DNA of 64,000 bases from Microbacterium sp. TNHR37B (GCF_001620065.1 NZ_LQGV01000001.1:62001-126000); one strand, 5' to 3'; positions 42,513-52,565 are shown, counted from the stretch's first letter. Made by a program: numbers and translations. The notes: generated from the letters alone by a model not told the origin.

Positions 42513-43883
42513 GTGAAAAACACCATGCGCAGATCCGTTCGCCTGTTCATTCCCGTGCTCGCGATCTCTGTGATTCTGACCGGCTGTTCGGAGCCCGCGG
42601 AACCCGACGTCGACCCGGATGCTCCGGTCACGATCACCGTCTCGAATCAGCCTCCCGCAAGCCAGGCCGCCGAGCTCGAGGCGTATCTCAAGGTCATCGA
42701 GGACTTCCGCGCCGAGCACCCGAACATCACGGTGAAAGGCGTCGAGACGGGCTGGGACCCGCAGACCTTCCAAGCCCAGCTGGCCGGAGGGCAGCTCCCG
42801 AACGTGATGGTGGTGCCCTTCACCGAACCGCAAGGACTCATTGCGCGAGGCCAGCTGGCCGACATCACGGCCGAACTCGAGCAGGTGGGTCTCAAGGACA
42901 TGCTCAATCCCTCCGCTTCAGCGGTGGGTCGGGATGCCGAGGGTCGATACTTCGGGGTTCCCGTGGACGCCTACGCTCTGGGGCTCGCGTACAATCGCGA
43001 CCTCTTCGAGAAGGCCGGACTCGACCCCGACAAGCCCCCGGCGACCTGGAACGAGGTTCGCGAGGCAGCCAAGACGATCAGTGAGGAGACCGGAGTCCCG
43101 GGCTATGTGCAGATGACCTCCGGCGGCCAGGGAGGGTGGATGCTCACCGCTATGACGTACGCGGCTGGAGGTACGGTCGAAAACGACGACGGCTCCGCCG
43201 TCACGTTCACCGATCCGCCTGGGGCGATGCAGCAGCAACTCGAACTGCTCCACGCGATGCGGTGGGACGACGAGTCGATGGGCAGCAACTTCACCTACGA
43301 CCAGATGGGTGCCCTCAAGGAGTTCGCCGCCGGTCGGGTGGGCATGGTGATCAGCGCCCCCATCGGCTATGCCTTCACCACGCAGCTCTTCGGCATGGAC
43401 GGGAAAGACTTCGGGCTGGCCCCGATGCCCCAGGGTGCCGAGGCGGGAGGCTCGCTCAGCGGAGGCGCGCTGCACGTCGTGACCCCGGGGTCGACGCCCG
43501 AGCAGCGGCTCGCAGCTGTCGAGTTCATCGCCTTCCGTCTCGAGATGTATCTGGATGAGGACACCGCTGTCGAGGCCGCGAAGCTCGCCGTCGAGGCCGG
43601 CATGCCCGTCGGGCTTCCAGGTCTTTCGCCGCTCAAGGGCGACTACCGCGACCGCTACCTCGAATGGGTGGCGGACTACGTCAATGTTCCGCTGGAGAAC
43701 TTCGCCCTCTACGACGAGACCGTGAACACGATCCCGCTGCGTCCGGAACCTCCGGTGAAGGCGCAGGAGGTGTACGCGAGCCTCGACTCCGTCGTCCAAG
43801 CGGTCCTGACCACGAGAGACACGGACATTCCTGCCACTCTCGCGACGACCAAGTCCACCATCGAGGGACTCCTCTCTCGGTGA
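42513..43883 (+). CDS. sugar ABC transporter substrate-binding lipoprotein (family 1)
   Basis: 456 residues, GTG start with GAGGAGG upstream. The lipobox VILTGC puts the acylated Cys at residue 25. The mature part is an MBP-like family 1 sugar-binding protein (ITVKGVETGWDPQTFQAQLA, FGVPVDAYALGLAYNRDLFE, GRVGMVISAPIGY). It captures oligosaccharide outside the membrane for the two permeases downstream. It is under LacI operator 1. Confidence 0.92.
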   Translation: MKNTMRRSVRLFIPVLAISVILTGCSEPAEPDVDPDAPVTITVSNQPPASQAAELEAYLKVIEDFRAEHPNITVKGVETGWDPQTFQAQLAGGQLPNVMVVPFTEPQGLIARGQLADITAELEQVGLKDMLNPSASAVGRDAEGRYFGVPVDAYALGLAYNRDLFEKAGLDPDKPPATWNEVREAAKTISEETGVPGYVQMTSGGQGGWMLTAMTYAAGGTVENDDGSAVTFTDPPGAMQQQLELLHAMRWDDESMGSNFTYDQMGALKEFAAGRVGMVISAPIGYAFTTQLFGMDGKDFGLAPMPQGAEAGGSLSGGALHVVTPGSTPEQRLAAVEFIAFRLEMYLDEDTAVEAAKLAVEAGMPVGLPGLSPLKGDYRDRYLEWVADYVNVPLENFALYDETVNTIPLRPEPPVKAQEVYASLDSVVQAVLTTRDTDIPATLATTKSTIEGLLSR

Positions 43884-43940
43884 CCTTCAGAGGCGGGCGT
43901 GTGCAGCTGTGCACGCCCGCCGGAGAGGCACTCGCTCACG

Positions 43941-44879
43941 ATGGCTACCGTCGCAGAGAGGCCCACTGCCCGGCCAGTGGCGCCGTCTCATCCCGCGCGT
44001 CCTCCGCGGCGCCGTCGACGCCGAGTCGACATCGCCGCGATCGTCTTCGCGTTGCCGGCGGCCCTCGCCTTCGGCTACTTCGCGTGGGGTCCGATCATCC
44101 GCGGCGTGGTGATGAGCTGGCAGCGCACCAACCTCATCGACCCGGCGACCTGGGTCGGCTGGAGCAACTTCGCCTTCGTCCTCCAGAACCCGGTGCTCGG
44201 TCACGCCGTGATCAACACGCTCCTGTTCGTCGTCCTGAGCGTGCTCCTCGGGTTCCCCGTCCCCCTGCTTCTCGCCGTTCTGATCTCCGAGTTGCGGCAC
44301 CGCCAGCTCTACCTCGTCCTGGCGTTCCTGCCGGTGGTGATCCCCCCGGTCGTCGGGATCCTGCTGTGGAAGGTCTTCTACGACTCCTCTGCCCAGGGCC
44401 TGTTCAACCAGGCTCTCGCCGTGTTCGGCCTGGGCCCGGTGTCGTGGCTCAACGATCCAGGCATTGCGCTGCCGGCACTCGTGGTCGAGTCGGTGTGGGC
44501 TGCCGCGGGGTCGGCCATGGTCATCTACGTCGCCGCCCTCGCCAGCGTGCGAACAGAGCTCTACGAGGCGGCTGAGCTCGACGGCGCCGGGCTGTTCCGC
44601 CGGATCGTGTCGGTGACGCTCCCGCAACTGAGGGGAGTGATGCTGGTGCTCCTCCTTCTTCAGTTGATCGGTGTCGCTCAAGTCTTCGCCGAGCCCTTCC
44701 TCTTCACGGGGGGCGGGCCGAACAACGCCACGGTCACGGTCATGCTGCTGATCTACCGCTATGCCTTCATCAGCGGTGACTTCGGTGCGGCGAGCGCCCT
44801 CAGTGTGATGCTCGCGGTCGTTCTGGCCCTGCTCTCGGTCGTCTACCTGAGGGCCACGCGACGTTGGAGCGAGCGCTGA
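43941..44879 (+). CDS. sugar ABC permease (MalF/UgpA type)
   Basis: 312 residues from the ATG at 43941. An Arg/Pro-rich cytoplasmic N-terminus is followed by six membrane helices. The EAA coupling loop reads YEAAELDGAGLFRRIVSVTL. The stop shares a base with the next start (TGATG). It forms the transmembrane heterodimer with the MalG-type partner. Confidence 0.92.
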   Translation: MATVAERPTARPVAPSHPARPPRRRRRRVDIAAIVFALPAALAFGYFAWGPIIRGVVMSWQRTNLIDPATWVGWSNFAFVLQNPVLGHAVINTLLFVVLSVLLGFPVPLLLAVLISELRHRQLYLVLAFLPVVIPPVVGILLWKVFYDSSAQGLFNQALAVFGLGPVSWLNDPGIALPALVVESVWAAAGSAMVIYVAALASVRTELYEAAELDGAGLFRRIVSVTLPQLRGVMLVLLLLQLIGVAQVFAEPFLFTGGGPNNATVTVMLLIYRYAFISGDFGAASALSVMLAVVLALLSVVYLRATRRWSER

Positions 44880-45778
44880 TGGCCCGCGCGTCCGAGCTGG
44901 TCGAGCGGGGGATCCTCTCCGCCGTCGAGCGGCGTCAGACCTCCGCGCGGCTGGGTCTGGCCGTCACGCATGTCGTGCTTCTGATCGTGCTGGTCGTCAC
45001 CGGGCTTCTCCCGCTCCTCTGGCTCGCGAAGGCGGCGGTCTCCACGACGCAAGACACGGTGACCGATCCGTTGGCCTTCTTCCCGTCGGGGGAGATCGCC
45101 TGGAGCAATCTGCTGGACGCTTGGACGACGGGTCGCATCGGGCAGTTCCTCCTCAACACCGCCGAGATCGCCGCGGGAACGGTGCTCGCCACGCTCTTCG
45201 TGAGTGTGACCGCGGCCTACGTCATCAGTGTTCTGCGTCCGCCGTGGGCGCGATACTTCTTCGGGGCGATCCTGGCGACGCTCTTCATCCCGGGTGTCAT
45301 CTCTCTGGTCCCCCTCTACCTGACGGTCGTGTCCCTTCCTCCCTTCGACGTGAGCCTGCTGAACACGTACTGGGCCATCTGGCTCCCGGCCTCAGCCAAT
45401 GCGGTCGTCGTCGTGATCGTGCAGCGATTCTTCGACGGGATACCGCGAGAGCTCTTTGAAGCGGCGCGCATCGACGGGGCCGGTCCCGTGCGGGTCTTCC
45501 TGCTGATCGCGTTGCCGTTGTCCCGACCGATCATCGGCGTGGTGGCTCTGCTGACGGCGGTCAACTCGTGGAAGGACTTCCTCTGGCCGTTGATCGTCAT
45601 CAGCGACGCCAGCCGGCAGCCCATCTCCGTCGCGCTCGCTCAGTCGGCGCAGAGCACCACGCTGAGTTTCCAGCTCGCGGGGATGTTCATCGCGGTGCTG
45701 GTTCCCATCGTCCTCTTCATCGCGTTTCAGCGGTCCTTCCTTCAGGGGGTGAGCGCGACCGGCGGAATCAAGGGCTGA
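44879..45778 (+). CDS. sugar ABC permease (MalG/UgpE type)
   Basis: 299 residues. Six membrane helices with EAA loop FEAARIDGAGPVRVFLLIALP. It ends the first LacI-controlled transcription unit. No ATP-binding subunit is encoded nearby, so the pair probably uses a shared MsmK/MalK-type ATPase encoded elsewhere (known practice for such systems). Confidence 0.92.
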   Translation: MARASELVERGILSAVERRQTSARLGLAVTHVVLLIVLVVTGLLPLLWLAKAAVSTTQDTVTDPLAFFPSGEIAWSNLLDAWTTGRIGQFLLNTAEIAAGTVLATLFVSVTAAYVISVLRPPWARYFFGAILATLFIPGVISLVPLYLTVVSLPPFDVSLLNTYWAIWLPASANAVVVVIVQRFFDGIPRELFEAARIDGAGPVRVFLLIALPLSRPIIGVVALLTAVNSWKDFLWPLIVISDASRQPISVALAQSAQSTTLSFQLAGMFIAVLVPIVLFIAFQRSFLQGVSATGGIKG

Positions 45779-45826
45779 CGAAGCCCTTGCCCATGTCGTC
45801 GTCGCCCGCGTGGCGACACGTCGAGT

Positions 45827-45842
45827 GAGACAACGTTGTCTC
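45827..45842. promoter_or_regulatory. LacI-type operator 2
   Basis: GAGACAACGTTGTCTC, perfect 16-bp palindrome containing the common core at 45829-45840, 30 bases before the beta-helix gene. No clear -35/-10 pair could be assigned upstream. Confidence 0.85.
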
Positions 45843-45871
45843 GCTCGTCCATCGAGAAAAGGAGCAGTTGG

Positions 45872-47485
45872 ATGAAAATCTCACATCTGAGACGCGTCGC
45901 CGTCATGACGGTCGGCGCGCTCATCGCATCGGCGGCGATCGCCCTCGGCGCCGCGCCCGCGTGGGCCGTCGGAACGACGTACTACATCGACGCCGTCGCG
46001 GGATCGGATGCGCAGGCAGGAACCACCCCCGCAACGGCGTGGCGTTCGCTCGCCAAGGTCAATGCGACGACGTTCTCCGCCGGCGATCAGATCCTCTTCC
46101 ACACCGACCAGAGCTGGGCCGGGCAACTCAAGCCCAAGGGATCCGGCTCGGCGGGGAACCCCATCGTGATCTCCAGCTACGGAGGCGGCGATCGGCCGTT
46201 CTTCGACGGTGGTTCGCTGACCGAAGGCGGAACGGTGTACCTGAAGAACCAGAGCTACTGGACGATCTCGGATCTGGAGATCGTCAACGATTCCGGCAAG
46301 GGGCCGTTCGTTGCCGCAGAGGCGCGCTGGGGAATCCTCGTGCTCAACGACGGGGGCGGCCTGCTGAAGGGCATCACCATCGAGGACAACTACGTGCACG
46401 ACGTCAACGGCTGCTTCGACTGCACCGGCATCGGAAACTCGCACACCAACGGCGGCATCGTGGTCGGCGCCAATCTCTCCACTGTCGTGTCCTTCAAGCG
46501 CGACAGCTACGACGGCGTGGACATCCGCAACAACCGCGTCGATCAGGTGGGACGCACCGGTATTCACTTCGAGGACGTCTCCAGTGGTTTCTACCTCTGG
46601 GTCGACCCCGCGGCGATCAGCAAGAACGTCACGATCGCCGGGAACCACGTCAGCATGACCGACAGCGACGGAATCACCGTGCGCGGCGCACGGGACGTGC
46701 TGATCGAGCACAACGTGGTCGAGGACGCCGGACAAGAGACGAGTCTCGCTCAAAACCAGCCGATGGCTGTCGGGATCTGGCCCGCCAAGACGATCAACAC
46801 CCTCATCCAGTACAACGAGGTCTACCGCACTCGCTACAACCACACCGACGGTCAGGGCTATGACGTCGATCTCAGCTCGAGCGATACGACGCTGCAGTAC
46901 AACTACAGCGAAGAGAACGAAGGCGGTTTCCTGTTGCTGATGTACAGCGACGTGGCGGACATCGGCACCGGGGTCACGGTGCGATACAACGTGAGCGTCA
47001 ACGATGGAACCGCCCATCAGAAGGGCATCTTCGCTTTCTCGTATGGAGTGAAGCCGCAGACGCACATCTACAACAACACGGTGTTCGTGCCGGAAGGAAG
47101 CCAAGCGGACATCATGCACTGCGAGACCTGCAATGTGTCGAGCGCGTGGTCCTTCCGCAACAACATCGTCGCGAACTTCGGTTCCGGGGGTTACGGCTAC
47201 CCGACCGCGAACGCGACGTTCGACTCGAACACGTTCCACGGCAACCACCCGGCGAGCGAGCCGGCCGATCCCCACAAGCTCACCAGCGATCCGCAGTTCC
47301 TGGCGCCGCCGACGGGCCCCGGGTATGGAGCCGCGAACGCGGCTGGACTGCAGATCCCGTCGACGTCGCCGTCGTCGGGCACGGGAGTGCTGATCTCGGG
47401 GAACGGAGGTCTCGACTACTTCGGCAACACCGTCTCGTCCGTGGCGCCTCCCAGCCGGGGATTCCACGAGCCGCTCACGCACTGA
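45872..47485 (+). CDS. secreted right-handed parallel beta-helix protein (polysaccharide lyase-like)
   Basis: 537 residues from the ATG at 45872, preceded by AAAAGGAG. A Sec signal peptide is predicted to end at AWA near 32. The mature start TTYYIDAVAGSDAQAGTTPATA is the usual N-terminus of pectate-lyase-fold proteins, followed by many short Asn-rich turns (IEDNYVHDV, IRNNRVDQVG, IEHNVVEDAG, IQYNEVYRT) that stack as helix rungs. The catalytic class (lyase, hydrolase or binding only) cannot be decided. It is the only secreted enzyme-like protein of the locus, so it probably acts first on the polymer outside the cell. Confidence 0.85.
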   Translation: MKISHLRRVAVMTVGALIASAAIALGAAPAWAVGTTYYIDAVAGSDAQAGTTPATAWRSLAKVNATTFSAGDQILFHTDQSWAGQLKPKGSGSAGNPIVISSYGGGDRPFFDGGSLTEGGTVYLKNQSYWTISDLEIVNDSGKGPFVAAEARWGILVLNDGGGLLKGITIEDNYVHDVNGCFDCTGIGNSHTNGGIVVGANLSTVVSFKRDSYDGVDIRNNRVDQVGRTGIHFEDVSSGFYLWVDPAAISKNVTIAGNHVSMTDSDGITVRGARDVLIEHNVVEDAGQETSLAQNQPMAVGIWPAKTINTLIQYNEVYRTRYNHTDGQGYDVDLSSSDTTLQYNYSEENEGGFLLLMYSDVADIGTGVTVRYNVSVNDGTAHQKGIFAFSYGVKPQTHIYNNTVFVPEGSQADIMHCETCNVSSAWSFRNNIVANFGSGGYGYPTANATFDSNTFHGNHPASEPADPHKLTSDPQFLAPPTGPGYGAANAAGLQIPSTSPSSGTGVLISGNGGLDYFGNTVSSVAPPSRGFHEPLTH

Positions 47486-47499
47486 CCGCCTCCACGACG

Positions 47500-47530
47500 C
47501 CGAGGGCCAGCGGATTCCGCTGGTCCTCGG
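47500..47530 (+). terminator. strong hairpin after beta-helix gene
   Basis: CCGAGG-G-CCAGCGG pairs with CCGCTGG-T-CCTCGG around a 3-base loop (14-bp stem including one G-U pair). It lies 14 bases after the stop and has no U-tract. It may be a GC-type terminator or an mRNA processing/stabilising element that lowers downstream glycosidase expression. Confidence 0.65.
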
Positions 47531-47551
47531 CCCGCGAACGAAAGAGCCACC

Positions 47552-50500
47552 ATGACCCGCGGATCCATCGACGACGCGATCCTGCGAGACCGCGTCGCCC
47601 GGTATCTCCACCAACGCATTCGGCCGGCGGCACGCCGGACCCTCACTCCTGCCGACGTATCGGCGTGGACGTGTGCGGATCCGGTCGCCTTTGCGAACGC
47701 CGCCCGTCAGCAGTTCCGTCACGCGTCTGCGGGCATGCCCTGGGGCGCGCCATGGACGACCACGTGGCTGCGTGTCGAAGGGGCGGCCCCGGAGGCACCA
47801 GACGGTTGTCGCGTCGAGCTCACGATCGACCTCGGCTTCTCGGACGTGATGCCGGGCTTCCAAGCCGAAGGGATGGCCTACCGAAGCGACGGCACCATCG
47901 TGAAGGCCATCAATCCGACCACGCGCTGGGTCCCGCTCGAGCCCGGTGCCCGGTTCGACTTCTTCATCGAGGCGGCCGCCAACCCGGTCATCCTCAATGT
48001 CGAGGCGGGGCCGGCGGCAGCCTTCGCTCCGACCTCTCTGGGTGATCCTCTGACGGCTGGATCCGAACCGCAGTATCGCCTGGGTGCCATCGGTGTCGAG
48101 GTGATCGATGTCTCCACCGAACGTCTGGCGCGGGAGATCGAGGTCCTCACGGAACTCGCGTGGTCGCTGCCCGAGTCGTCGGCGCGGCGTTCCCGCATCC
48201 TCGCCGCCGTCGACGCGGCTCTGAACGCGCTCGACCCGGGAGACGTGCGGGGGACCGCAGCGACCGCTCGCGCGCTCCTGGTTCCCGAAGTGACGGCGCC
48301 GGCTTCGGTCCGCGCGCACGAGATCGTCGCCGTCGGGCATGCGCACATCGACAGCGCCTGGCTCTGGCCCTTCCGGGAGACGCGACGCAAAGTAGCCCGC
48401 ACCGTCGCCAACGTCCTGGAACGGATGGACGAGGATCCGTTGTTGGTCTACGCGATGTCGTCCGCGCAACAGTATGCGTGGCTCCAGCAGGATCATCCGC
48501 AGCTCTTCGATCGCCTCCGAGCGCGTGTTCGTGAGGGGCGCTTCCTCCCGGTGGGCGGTATGTGGGTCGAGTCCGACGTGCAGATGCCCTCCGGAGAGTC
48601 CCTGGTGCGGCAGTTGCTGGAGGGATCCGCTTACTTCGACCGTGAGTTCGGTGTGCCGACCACCATCGGGTGGCTTCCCGACTCCTTCGGCTACTCCGGT
48701 GCCCTCCCGCAACTCCTGCGTTCTGCCGGTGCCACCCGGTTCGTCACGCAGAAGATGTCGTGGAGCCTGGTCAATCGCTTTCCGCACCATACGTTCGCCT
48801 GGGAAGGGATCGACGGAAGCCGGGTCACCACGCACTTTCCCTCGGTCGACACCTACAACTCCGCTCTCACCGGCGTCGAGCTCGCCCATGCCGCAGAGAA
48901 CCTGGCCGAGCCGGAGCTCTTCGACTCCTCGATCGCACCGTTCGGCTACGGCGACGGCGGAGGCGGGCCCACGAGGGAGATGCTCGATCGCGCCCGGCTG
49001 ACCGCGGACCTGGAGGGGTCACCCCGCGTCGTGGTGGCGGGGCCGCACCGCTTCTTCGACCGCCTGGACGCGGTCCTCGCGGCAGGAAGGGAACTCCCCA
49101 TCTGGGTGGGCGAGCTCTACCTCGAAGCGCAGCGGGGTGTCTACACGTCGCAGGCGCGAACCAAGGCGGTTCATCGTCGGGTCGAACGCCTCCTGCGCGT
49201 CGCGGAGTTGTGGTCGACACAGGCGACCGTGCGAGAGGGTCGTCCTTACCCGGCGGAGACGCTGACGGACGCGTGGCACGAGCTCCTCCTGATGCAGTTC
49301 CACGACGTCCTTCCCGGGAGCTCGATCGCGTGGGTGCATCGCGAGGCCGAGGAGCGGCTGGGGCGGGTGGCCGCGCGCCTCGAACTCGTCATCGAGGAGG
49401 CCGTCGCCCACCTCACCGGTGGAGGCACAGAGCAGGTGTATGTCAACTCCTCACCGTTTCCGCGGCGTGGGGTGCCCGCGCACGCGATCGGCGCGATCGC
49501 CGACCCGCAGGGCGATCGCGGGCCGGTCGCCATCGAGCAAGGTGCGGAGACGGTCACCCTCGCTAATCTGGCGTTCGAGGTCACCGTCGAACTCGCGAGC
49601 GGCACGGTGACCTCCGTCATCGACAGAGCGCGGGGTCGGGAGGTGGTGAGCGCCGGTGGACGGCTCCATCTGCCCACACTGCACCGCGACGCGCCCGTCC
49701 GGTGGGACGCCTGGGACATCGACTCGTCGATCGATGCGGACGTCGAGACGCTCGACGCCGTCGCGTCGTTGCAGGTCCGAAGGAGCGAGGACGGTGCCGC
49801 CGTCGTCGAGGTCGAGCGCGCCTTCGGGCGGTCGCGAATGAGGCAGACCATCGAGCTCCCCCCGGGCGCGGAGCCTCTCCGACTGCGGACCCGCGTCGAC
49901 TGGCAGGAGAGCGAGCGTCTCCTGAAAGTGGAGTTCCCCGTGGCGATCACGACGGACCGGTGGCAGGCGGAGACCCAGTTCGGACACGTGGAGCGCCCCA
50001 CGCATCGCAACACGAGCTGGGACGAGGCGAGGTTCGAGGCCTGTGCGCATCGCTGGGTGCGCGTGGCCGAACCCGGGTACGGGGTCGCGATCGTCAATGA
50101 ACGCACGTACGGATTCGACGCTCGAAGGATGGGCGACGGTGAGGGACGATCGTGGACGCGGCTCCGGGCGTCCCTGCTCACATCGAGTCGTTACCCCGAT
50201 CCGGAGGCCGATCGCGGGGAGCACGAGTTCGCCTTCGTGATCGTGCCCGCCCCGGATCCGGTCGATGCCGTCGAGGCGGCCAACGGGGTGGCCGCCGAGG
50301 GAGGCCCCGTGCGCGGGCGGTGCGTCGCCGCGCTCGCGTGCAGCAGTGAACCGGGTGTCGTCGTGGAGACGGTGAAAATGGCTCACGACGGCTCCGGAGA
50401 CGTGATCGTGCGTCTGTATGAGTGTCGCGGAGCCCACGCGACGACCGCCCTCGAACTGGGCATCGAGGTGCGCAGCGTCGTGGAAGTCGACATCTTGGAG

Positions 50501-50620
50501 CGTCCGGTGGTCGGAGCCGAACCGGTGCTCGACCGTCTCGAGTTCGGACCCTTCCGCGTTCGCAGTTTCCGCATTGCCACTGCCGCTGCCCCGTCAGCTG
50601 ACCGAAAGGAAGACCTGTGA
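47552..50620 (+). CDS. GH38 alpha-mannosidase
   Basis: 1022 residues, close to the usual bacterial GH38 length. The zinc-site motif GHAHIDSAWLWP begins at about 262 (H263/H265/D267). The catalytic nucleophile is D377 in GWLPDSFGYSG. Later come VTTHFPSVDTYN, the His of MQFHDVLPGSSI and C-terminal beta domains. It is a retaining exo-alpha-mannosidase. No signal peptide; it acts on imported oligosaccharides. It is translationally coupled to the GH2 beta-mannosidase, which suits a substrate carrying both alpha- and beta-linked mannose. Confidence 0.93.
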   Translation: MTRGSIDDAILRDRVARYLHQRIRPAARRTLTPADVSAWTCADPVAFANAARQQFRHASAGMPWGAPWTTTWLRVEGAAPEAPDGCRVELTIDLGFSDVMPGFQAEGMAYRSDGTIVKAINPTTRWVPLEPGARFDFFIEAAANPVILNVEAGPAAAFAPTSLGDPLTAGSEPQYRLGAIGVEVIDVSTERLAREIEVLTELAWSLPESSARRSRILAAVDAALNALDPGDVRGTAATARALLVPEVTAPASVRAHEIVAVGHAHIDSAWLWPFRETRRKVARTVANVLERMDEDPLLVYAMSSAQQYAWLQQDHPQLFDRLRARVREGRFLPVGGMWVESDVQMPSGESLVRQLLEGSAYFDREFGVPTTIGWLPDSFGYSGALPQLLRSAGATRFVTQKMSWSLVNRFPHHTFAWEGIDGSRVTTHFPSVDTYNSALTGVELAHAAENLAEPELFDSSIAPFGYGDGGGGPTREMLDRARLTADLEGSPRVVVAGPHRFFDRLDAVLAAGRELPIWVGELYLEAQRGVYTSQARTKAVHRRVERLLRVAELWSTQATVREGRPYPAETLTDAWHELLLMQFHDVLPGSSIAWVHREAEERLGRVAARLELVIEEAVAHLTGGGTEQVYVNSSPFPRRGVPAHAIGAIADPQGDRGPVAIEQGAETVTLANLAFEVTVELASGTVTSVIDRARGREVVSAGGRLHLPTLHRDAPVRWDAWDIDSSIDADVETLDAVASLQVRRSEDGAAVVEVERAFGRSRMRQTIELPPGAEPLRLRTRVDWQESERLLKVEFPVAITTDRWQAETQFGHVERPTHRNTSWDEARFEACAHRWVRVAEPGYGVAIVNERTYGFDARRMGDGEGRSWTRLRASLLTSSRYPDPEADRGEHEFAFVIVPAPDPVDAVEAANGVAAEGGPVRGRCVAALACSSEPGVVVETVKMAHDGSGDVIVRLYECRGAHATTALELGIEVRSVVEVDILERPVVGAEPVLDRLEFGPFRVRSFRIATAAAPSADRKEDL

Positions 50621-52560
50621 AGACGCTCTGGGACCTCGCCGAGGCATCGTGGACGCTGCGTGGCTGGCGGCAGAACGACTGGCGATGGGAGACGTCGTTT
50701 GCCCGCATCGAGTCGAAGACCCCGGAGATCCCGGGAGTGCCGGCACGTGTGCCCGGTTCTGTGCGGGGAGCACTCGTCGCCGCCGGCATCGTGCCGAGCC
50801 CCTACGACGGTCTCCGCTCACGCGAGTCCGAGTGGATCGAGAACCGACATTGGACCTTCACCACCGACCTTCCCGAGGGCGTCCGAGAGGCGGCACGGGC
50901 GGGCAGTCGCATCGTGTTGAGGGCGCAGAGCCTGGACTACGCCGGCTCCGTCCTCGTCGACGACGAGGAGGTCGCCACGTGGACCGGCGCCATGGTGCCC
51001 CAGGCCTTCGACCTCACCGAGGCGATTCGCGGGGGCGGGACGACGCTGACGATCGCCTTCGCGACGCTTCCGGACGAGCTCGGGCAGATCGGTTGGACCA
51101 GTCGGATCCGGGCCTGGAAGGCCCGCTTCAATTACGGCTGGGACTGGACACCGCGAATCGTCCAGATCGGGATCGTGGGCTGGCTTCGCCTCGAGGCGAC
51201 GACCGGCCTCGAGATCGAGGGCTTCGACGTGCGAACCGACTTCGACCCGGACACTGGTCGGGGGATGGTCCGCTGCCGCGTATCGACCAGCCAGCCCGCC
51301 TCGGTCTCACTGACCCTGGACGGGCCGACCGGCTCCCAGAGCTGGCAGATCGCGGCCGACGGTGACTGGCACGAGTTCACCGCGGAGGGAGTGCAGCCGT
51401 GGCGCGTGCTCGTCGATGACGAGCAGGCCCTGTACACGGTGACCGCGACGGCCTCGGCGCAGGGAGGCGTCGATCACCGCATCCGACGAGTGGGGTTCCG
51501 TTCGGTGAGATGGGAACCCACCCTGGATGCTCCCGAGGGGTGCGAGCCGTGGCTGCTCCATCTCAATGGTGCGCCGATGTTCATGGGCGGAGTGAACTGG
51601 GTGCCCATCCGTCCCGACTACGCCGACCTCACGCGCGAGGACTACCTCGTCCGGTTGCAGACGTATCGCCGACTGGGGTTCACCGTCCTTCGCGTGTGGG
51701 GCGGCGCCGCGCGCGAGTCCGACACGTTCTACGAACTGTGCGACGAGATGGGATTCCTCGTCTGGCAGGAGCTTCCCCTGTCTTCGAGCGGCTTGGACAA
51801 TCTCCCGCCGTCCGATCCGGCTTTCGCGGCAGAACTCGCAGAGATCGCAGTGGCCTACGTCACCGCGCTCGGCCATCACCCGTCGATCATGCTCTGGGGA
51901 GGCGGCAACGAACTCGCCGCGAACGATGCCGACAACGCGGGGTCGGTTCCCGCGACGCGCCAGCAATCGCCCCTCGCGGAGGCAGGCGCGGTGTTCGCGC
52001 GAGAGGATCCGCAACGTCGGTTCGTTCCGAGCTCGCCATCGGGCCCCCGCGCGCTGGCCTCGGCGGCGGATTTCGGCAGGGGAGTGCATCACGACGTTCA
52101 TGGTCCGTGGATGCACGACGGGACGGACGAGCAATGGCGCGACTACTGGGACCACGACGATGCCGTGCTGCGCAGCGAGGTCGGATTCGACGGGGCGAGC
52201 GCGTACCCCCTCCTCGCCCGGCACGACCTCGTCGCGCCCACGGCGACGGTCGCGGACCGTGCCCGCGTCGCCGAGCTCTGGACGCACTCCGCCGCCTGGC
52301 TCCTGAGGTCCTTTCGCAGGTGGGACGGCGAGGGTGACCTCGCCGATTGGGTCGCTCAGGACCAGCAGAGACAGGCGGACATGCTCGGCTACGCCGCCGC
52401 CTCGGCTCGTCGCCGTTTCCCGCGATGTGCGGGGTTCATCGTCTGGATGGGGCACGATACCTATCCGATGCCCACGAGTCTGTCGCTCCTCGACTTCGAC
52501 GGTCAGCCCAAACCGGCCGCGTGGTCGGTCGCGCGATCGCTCGGGGATGAGCCGGAGTGA
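50617..52560 (+). CDS. GH2 beta-mannosidase, short form
   Basis: 647 residues from a GTG overlapping the mannosidase stop (GTGA). A jelly-roll N-terminal domain (about 1-185; WIENRHWTF, FNYGWDWTPRI) and Ig-like domain lead to the TIM barrel with acid/base E432 in LWGGGNELAAN and nucleophile E521 in LRSEVGFDG. Typical bacterial beta-mannosidases have about 820-850 residues; this one lacks the C-terminal beta domains. It is cytoplasmic and would remove beta-linked mannose after GH38 trimming. Confidence 0.9.
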   Translation: MKTLWDLAEASWTLRGWRQNDWRWETSFARIESKTPEIPGVPARVPGSVRGALVAAGIVPSPYDGLRSRESEWIENRHWTFTTDLPEGVREAARAGSRIVLRAQSLDYAGSVLVDDEEVATWTGAMVPQAFDLTEAIRGGGTTLTIAFATLPDELGQIGWTSRIRAWKARFNYGWDWTPRIVQIGIVGWLRLEATTGLEIEGFDVRTDFDPDTGRGMVRCRVSTSQPASVSLTLDGPTGSQSWQIAADGDWHEFTAEGVQPWRVLVDDEQALYTVTATASAQGGVDHRIRRVGFRSVRWEPTLDAPEGCEPWLLHLNGAPMFMGGVNWVPIRPDYADLTREDYLVRLQTYRRLGFTVLRVWGGAARESDTFYELCDEMGFLVWQELPLSSSGLDNLPPSDPAFAAELAEIAVAYVTALGHHPSIMLWGGGNELAANDADNAGSVPATRQQSPLAEAGAVFAREDPQRRFVPSSPSGPRALASAADFGRGVHHDVHGPWMHDGTDEQWRDYWDHDDAVLRSEVGFDGASAYPLLARHDLVAPTATVADRARVAELWTHSAAWLLRSFRRWDGEGDLADWVAQDQQRQADMLGYAAASARRRFPRCAGFIVWMGHDTYPMPTSLSLLDFDGQPKPAAWSVARSLGDEPE

Positions 52561-52565
52561 GACAG

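Noticed and set aside
45881..48889. A 1,002-codon open frame on the minus strand opposite the beta-helix and GH38 genes
   Set aside because: It is antisense to two well-supported genes with clear motifs; long shadow frames are expected at this GC content, and its translation is low-complexity Arg/Gly/Asp/Val-rich sequence without motifs.
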